This document shows, piece after piece, positions 6,471 through 9,741 of a stretch of DNA of 9,741 bases (within the stretch, counting starts at the first letter, position 1; every line of letters begins with the position of its first letter). The position numbers and the translations under genes are program-made. Source of the DNA: Lachnospiraceae bacterium UBA1753 (GTDB lineage: Bacteria; Bacillota; Clostridia; Lachnospirales; Lachnospiraceae). The notes beneath the pieces are model-generated. The model did no database searches, was not told the DNA's origin, and saw only the letters and a program-made list of their open reading frames with translations. The stretch is taken from NCBI GenBank assembly GCA_002317595.1, contig DCHL01000097.1, positions 1,171 through 10,911 on the forward strand, read 5' to 3'.

Positions 6471-7637
6471 TTAGTGTTTATTCTCAATTTTTTCCCCGCT
6501 GCACCATCCAATTAGCACCACTGTTACTAATAGATACGGAGAATTGATAAAGAAATTTTCGAAAAACGATGTAAAAAGTATGGCAAATACTCCTGATGCG
6601 GCAATTCTCCCACTGATTCCCACCGCCGAAAGGCCACTGAGGCGCTTCAGCATAAGAAAAAGCAGCGCAGCAAACACAAGCACTCCATGTACCACGAGGA
6701 TGTCAAGCATTCCATTATGTACCTCAAAAATGAAGAAGCTCTTTATCTGATATGAAGATCCGATTCCTGTCAGCGGCTGCTTAAGGAGTGCTCTCAAGAG
6801 TTCTCCCCAGATATCCTGCCTTCCCGACAGAATGTCCTTGTACAGAATCACAAGGTTGAGCCCCAGTCTGTCCATGGCGATGTACAGCAGGGTAAAAAAT
6901 ATGCTTCCCACAGTTGCGGCAAGGGCAAGGAGAAATCTCAGGACCTTCCTCTCCAAAATCGCGGATATGCACAGGAACAGGATTCCAAAGATGAGCATTC
7001 CCGCCAGCACGCACCTGGCGTGATAGAGCATGCACAGAAGCGTTGCCGTGATGTACGCGATTATCTGGATGAAACCCAGCATATCCCTGTTGAAGGAATC
7101 CTTGAGTCCCTCAAGCAAAAGCAGTGTGAGGATGCAGGTTATCATGAAAATCATTCCGACCATGTTGAAGTTGTAGTACCAGCGCACCGTGCAGTACCAC
7201 CACAGCAGGAAAGCAGAGCCAAGAGCCCCGAAGTATATTTTTTCCCTCTGTGACAGCTTAACATCGCCGGCAACGTACATTGCCATCAGCACGTCTGCCG
7301 CAGTCAGGAAGGCACCCTTGTTGGAGCCGATTAAAAAGAGGTTTATAAGGGCAATCACGCTGCCCGCTGCCATCACAAGAAATTCACGGTCCGAAACCGC
7401 TGTCCTAAGCAGGGATTTCAGAGTCCCAGCAAAGCCCGCCGCCCTGCTATCCTCGTTTTCAGAAGCCTCCGTCCATATTTTTTCCAGGACAAAGAGAGCA
7501 AGCAGGAAGAAGCTCACAAGTGATGTGTATCTCGCAGCAACCTCATTGACTGACTGCACGAGAAAGCACCCCAGGAATTCAAGGGTGAGAACCGCAAGCA
7601 GTATTCTGTTTTTAAAATGCGTTAAGACACTTATCAT
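6471..7637 (-). CDS. Wzy/O-antigen ligase-like polymerase
   Basis: This 388-residue protein has about ten hydrophobic helices and fits the Wzy polymerase/WaaL ligase superfamily, which joins lipid-linked sugar units outside the membrane. The large periplasmic-type loop carries the expected pattern: ILSGRQDIWGELLRALLKQPLTGIGS (269-294), then the conserved His-Asn pair in EVHNGMLDILVVHGV (305-319). An Arg in YHARCVLAGML (205-215) matches the earlier conserved Arg. Polymerase and ligase cannot be told apart by sequence alone; the neighbouring flippase favours polymerase. The ATG is the only reasonable start, but AGGGAG (7653-7658) is 15 bases away, unusually far. Its 5' end faces the asparaginase gene with 35 bp between starts. 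No terminator hairpin is seen in 6376-6470, so read-through into the dehydratase is likely. Confidence 0.8.
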   Translation of the reverse strand: MISVLTHFKNRILLAVLTLEFLGCFLVQSVNEVAARYTSLVSFFLLALFVLEKIWTEASENEDSRAAGFAGTLKSLLRTAVSDREFLVMAAGSVIALINLFLIGSNKGAFLTAADVLMAMYVAGDVKLSQREKIYFGALGSAFLLWWYCTVRWYYNFNMVGMIFMITCILTLLLLEGLKDSFNRDMLGFIQIIAYITATLLCMLYHARCVLAGMLIFGILFLCISAILERKVLRFLLALAATVGSIFFTLLYIAMDRLGLNLVILYKDILSGRQDIWGELLRALLKQPLTGIGSSYQIKSFFIFEVHNGMLDILVVHGVLVFAALLFLMLKRLSGLSAVGISGRIAASGVFAILFTSFFENFFINSPYLLVTVVLIGWCSGEKIENKH

Positions 7638-7660
7638 GTTATGTGTTATTATCTCCCTGT

Positions 7661-7664
7661 GAGG
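7661..7664 (+). promoter_or_regulatory. Ribosome binding site deciding the asparaginase start
   Basis: GAGG stands eight bases before the ATG at 7673. An upstream in-frame GTG at 7643 would add ten residues before the conserved N-terminal strand and has no such site, so 7673 is chosen. Confidence 0.7.
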
Positions 7665-7672
7665 TATTATTT

Positions 7673-8608
7673 ATGAAAATATACGTTATTTTTACCGGTG
7701 GCACAATAGGGAGCCGAAGCGAGAGTGGTATCATCTCGAGCGGCCAGGCGCCCTACGCCCTTATTGAAAAATATATATCGGACAATTCTGATAGGGAGCT
7801 TCCCGAATTCGAGACCTTAGAACCCTACAGGATTCTCAGCGAGAACTTAAGCGCCCAGAATCTCTCGGCGCTCGCGAGAACTATCGCTATGGTCCTTGAA
7901 AAGGGCGACGCTGATGGAATCATCGTGACCCACGGCACTGACACCATCCAGTATTCAGCCGCAATGCTCAGCCTCGTATTCCCTATAATACGAATCCCCG
8001 TAATGCTCGTGTCAGCAGCCTACGTGCTCAGCGACATACGCACCAACGGACACGATAATTTCGCTGGAGCAGTCAGGTATATCGAAGAACGCAAGGCCCC
8101 TGGCGTCTTTGTGAGCTATCGCAACATCACGGAAGCGGCGGTGCGCTATCACAGGGGTGCCCATATGCTGATGCCCCAAACCTACTCTTCTGACATGACC
8201 AGCATCGACTTCCCAGAGGAGGTCTATACCTCCCTTGGCAAGCTTTATGACAAATGGAACCTTGACCTTCCAGAAATCGACCCGGCTCATTTCTCCCTTA
8301 CGGACAACACTGAGGCAATAGTCATGCTAAGGGCATACCCCGGCATGTCCTACCCTTCCCTCATCGGAAAGAAGGCCGTAATCCTCGAAGGCTACCACAG
8401 CGGCACGCTCTGCACAAACGGTGAAAAAATAAGGCAGTTCACCTCAGAAGCCACGAAGCGGAACATCCCCGTCTTCCTCACTGGCCTCAACACGCAGGGT
8501 GCTGTCTATGAGACCGTGAACGAGTACGAGAAGCTTGGCATCCTTCCCCTTCCAGGGGAACTCCCCATCGCCCTGTACTGCAGGCTCTGGATAAAAATAT
8601 CCCTGTAG
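7673..8608 (+). CDS. L-asparaginase (bacterial type I/II family)
   Basis: This 311-residue protein hydrolyses L-asparagine to aspartate and ammonia, if it acts like its family. The N-terminal strand and first catalytic motif are intact: MKIYVIFTGGTIGS, with the nucleophile-type Thr at T8. The second motif, IIVTHGTDTIQYSA (83-96), holds the Thr-Asp pair T89-D90. The C-terminal part has VILEGYHSGTL (236-246) and VFLTGLNTQGAVYET (267-281). There is no signal peptide, so it should be cytosolic. At 311 residues it is slightly shorter than the usual 320-340, and the tail PIALYCRLWIKISL ends soon after the normal last helix. The gene faces against its neighbours: divergent from the polymerase and convergent with the flippase. 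A related amidohydrolase specificity cannot be excluded, but the motifs favour asparaginase. Confidence 0.9.
   Translation: MKIYVIFTGGTIGSRSESGIISSGQAPYALIEKYISDNSDRELPEFETLEPYRILSENLSAQNLSALARTIAMVLEKGDADGIIVTHGTDTIQYSAAMLSLVFPIIRIPVMLVSAAYVLSDIRTNGHDNFAGAVRYIEERKAPGVFVSYRNITEAAVRYHRGAHMLMPQTYSSDMTSIDFPEEVYTSLGKLYDKWNLDLPEIDPAHFSLTDNTEAIVMLRAYPGMSYPSLIGKKAVILEGYHSGTLCTNGEKIRQFTSEATKRNIPVFLTGLNTQGAVYETVNEYEKLGILPLPGELPIALYCRLWIKISL
7678..7704 (-). promoter_or_regulatory. Weak candidate promoter for the polymerase gene
   Basis: On the minus strand TTGTGC and TATATT stand 17 bp apart. The -10 (7678-7683) is a five-of-six match and the -35 is poor. Both lie within the first codons of the asparaginase gene, so transcription of the two divergent genes would interfere. 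Offered because the 35-bp gap leaves little other room. Confidence 0.25.
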
Positions 8609-8624
8609 CACCTGCCTCGCCGAA

Positions 8625-8740
8625 ATCATCTGTGCAGCTTCTGCATCACATATATCATCTGCGCAGTTTCTGCATCGCATATATCATCTGTGCGGTTTCT
8701 GCATCACACATATCATCTGTGCAGCTTCTGCATCACGATT
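8625..8740. repeat. Four-copy 29-bp tandem repeat with hairpin potential
   Basis: Copies begin at 8625, 8654, 8683 and 8712 with a strict 29-bp period. Each has the core TGYGCRGYTTCTGCATCRCR (20 bp at 8631, 8660, 8689 and 8718). TGTG can pair with CACA and CAG with CTG. In copy 2 the pair T-A becomes C-G (8662 and 8677), keeping the stem. The fourth copy contains the last codons and stop (8713-8715) of the flippase gene. On the minus strand every copy therefore reads ATG-CAG-AAR-CYG-CRC-AGA-TGA. The array fills the gap between two convergent genes, where no ordinary T-run terminator is seen. Confidence 0.85.
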
Positions 8741-9741
8741 GCATAAAACCTGCGGCCATACATCACCGCTATGGCCGCAAAGCATATCACTTCCACGACA
8801 TAGTAATATGGCATCTCTATCATAATCACACCCGCCTGCACAAGGAGCAGTGCGTAAGCGACAAAATCCCTCTTCCTGTTAACGTCAAGCTTCACATGAC
8901 CTGCCACTGCCCTGTAGGCAAAGGCATACATGGTGAAATAGCTTATCATTGTCGCCACGCCGGCCCCCATCGGTCCGATGAGCGAGATGCCAATATAGTT
9001 GAGCACGATATTTACAAGGGCACCGATTCCAGTGGCCCTTCCCATACTCTTTCCATCCTTGTAGGCCAGACATATCGAGCCTAGAAAGCCCGTCAGTGCA
9101 CCGAAGATTACTGAGATAAGGAGCGGTGGCACCATGGTCCAGGCATAATAGAAATCCTTGGCAAACAGCAGGTATGCCACTATCTGAACTACCATAATGA
9201 GCCCTGAACAGCCTACCGTCATGACTGTCTGGTATCCCATATAAACCTGCGAGAAAAACTGCGAGCTGTCCTCGTCCTCATAATTCTTGTTGGCAGATAT
9301 CTGCCACGCCTGGGCAAAAATTCTCTGGAACACAAGCAGGATTGCAGGAATCTTATAGGCAACGCCGTACAGACCATTTGCCGCAGCTCCGCACATTCCG
9401 AGAACAAAATATCTGTCGAGGGCATTGTTCACCCAGCTAGAAGTCGAATACAGCAGCATTGACTTACCGTACCCTGTCATATTTTTCTCAAGGAGCTTTC
9501 GTTCTGAAACAGCGTGGTCCATATCCTGCCGCACAGCTGTTCCTTCTCGGGAAGCGTTCTGCTCATCGGTACCGCCTTCTTGCAAAGCACTATTCTTCAC
9601 AGCACCAGAATCAGATTTTTTCCCCACAAGCCTGAGCGCCGTCAGCATGATAAGCGCCGCACCCAGAAAGGAAATCATCTGTGAGATTAGATATCCGTAG
9701 AGTCCTATCCGAAGCACCAGCAGTGTATACAGATTTGAAAC
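8713..9741 (-). CDS. Wzx-type polysaccharide flippase, C-terminal part
   Basis: This is the last 342 residues of a polytopic membrane protein of the Wzx/polysaccharide-transporter family, which flips lipid-linked sugar units across the membrane. A GTG at 9715-9717 could be called as a start, but the frame stays open through the remaining 24 bases to the edge (VSNLYTLL...). Family members are usually 450-500 residues, so the 5' part lies outside. Visible pieces include WVNNALDRYFVLG (103-115), AANGLYGVAYKIPAILLVFQRIFAQAWQISA (about 119-149) and the late motif GALVNIVLNYIGISLIGPMGAGVAT. Between two helices, residues about 39-91 form a long, polar, Ser/Glu/Gln-rich stretch, larger than the usual cytoplasmic loop. 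The stop codon lies inside the 29-bp tandem repeat. The gene is on the polymerase strand, but the asparaginase gene lies between them on the other strand. Confidence 0.87.
   Translation of the reverse strand, partial: VSNLYTLLVLRIGLYGYLISQMISFLGAALIMLTALRLVGKKSDSGAVKNSALQEGGTDEQNASREGTAVRQDMDHAVSERKLLEKNMTGYGKSMLLYSTSSWVNNALDRYFVLGMCGAAANGLYGVAYKIPAILLVFQRIFAQAWQISANKNYEDEDSSQFFSQVYMGYQTVMTVGCSGLIMVVQIVAYLLFAKDFYYAWTMVPPLLISVIFGALTGFLGSICLAYKDGKSMGRATGIGALVNIVLNYIGISLIGPMGAGVATMISYFTMYAFAYRAVAGHVKLDVNRKRDFVAYALLLVQAGVIMIEMPYYYVVEVICFAAIAVMYGRRFYAIVMQKLHR

Noticed and set aside
6447..6518. 22-codon plus-strand ORF starting MKKRNITYLVFIL, resembling a signal peptide
   Set aside because: No ribosome site precedes it, and most of it is antisense to the polymerase gene end. 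It probably arises by chance from AT-rich codons.
8625..8740. CRISPR array
   Set aside because: The 29-bp units are directly adjacent with no spacer sequence, so this is a plain tandem repeat.
8632..9084. 150-codon plus-strand ORF over the tandem repeat and flippase end
   Set aside because: It starts inside the repeat and is antisense to the flippase. Its His/Tyr-rich content comes from the repeat and reversed hydrophobic codons.

Overview
The window looks like chromosomal DNA from a Gram-positive Clostridia member, most plausibly a Lachnospiraceae of the Butyrivibrio/Pseudobutyrivibrio type. This rests on moderate GC, purine-rich ribosome binding sites, EpsN/PglE- and PglF-type protein sequences, and Rho-independent terminators. 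It is an inference from style, not a database match. Most of the window (about 2.0-9.74 kb) is a surface-polysaccharide or protein-glycosylation locus, read mainly on the minus strand.

Left to right: (1) 12-163 holds three 36-bp units with 7-bp inverted ends, followed by a terminator at 190-241. (2) 255-1298 (-) is a six-helix membrane diguanylate cyclase with GGEEF and an RxxD inhibitory site. (3) 1299-1469 is a divergent intergenic region with a perfect palindrome and a possible 20-codon leader ORF. (4) 1470-1916 (+) is a GNAT acetyltransferase. (5) 1952-2066 is a dense run of four hairpins between convergent genes. (6) 2044-3081 (-) is a type-3 membrane acyltransferase. (7) 3178-4425 (-) is a DegT/EpsN/PglE-type sugar aminotransferase. 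(8) 4474-6357 (-) is a PglF/CapD-type membrane UDP-sugar 4,6-dehydratase with a clean extended -10 promoter upstream. (9) 6471-7637 (-) is a Wzy/ligase-like membrane protein. (10) 7673-8608 (+) is an L-asparaginase. (11) 8625-8740 is a four-copy 29-bp tandem repeat. (12) 8713-9741 (-) is the C-terminal part of a Wzx-type flippase cut by the window edge.

The minus-strand genes form a coherent pathway. The dehydratase and aminotransferase would turn UDP-GlcNAc into a UDP-4-amino-4,6-dideoxy sugar, as in the first two steps of bacillosamine-type synthesis. The acyltransferase could decorate the sugar or the polymer. The flippase and the polymerase/ligase would export and join repeat units. The diguanylate cyclase may link the region to c-di-GMP, but nothing in the sequence proves this. 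No PglD-type acetyltransferase, phosphoglycosyl transferase or other glycosyltransferase is seen here; they may lie beyond the right edge or elsewhere.

The least ordinary signals are non-coding. The 29-bp array carries the flippase stop codon, and its potential hairpin keeps its base pairs between copies through one paired substitution. The 36-bp palindromic array has constant length but a variable core. The asparaginase gene sits antisense between flippase and polymerase, with only 35 bp separating its start from the polymerase start.
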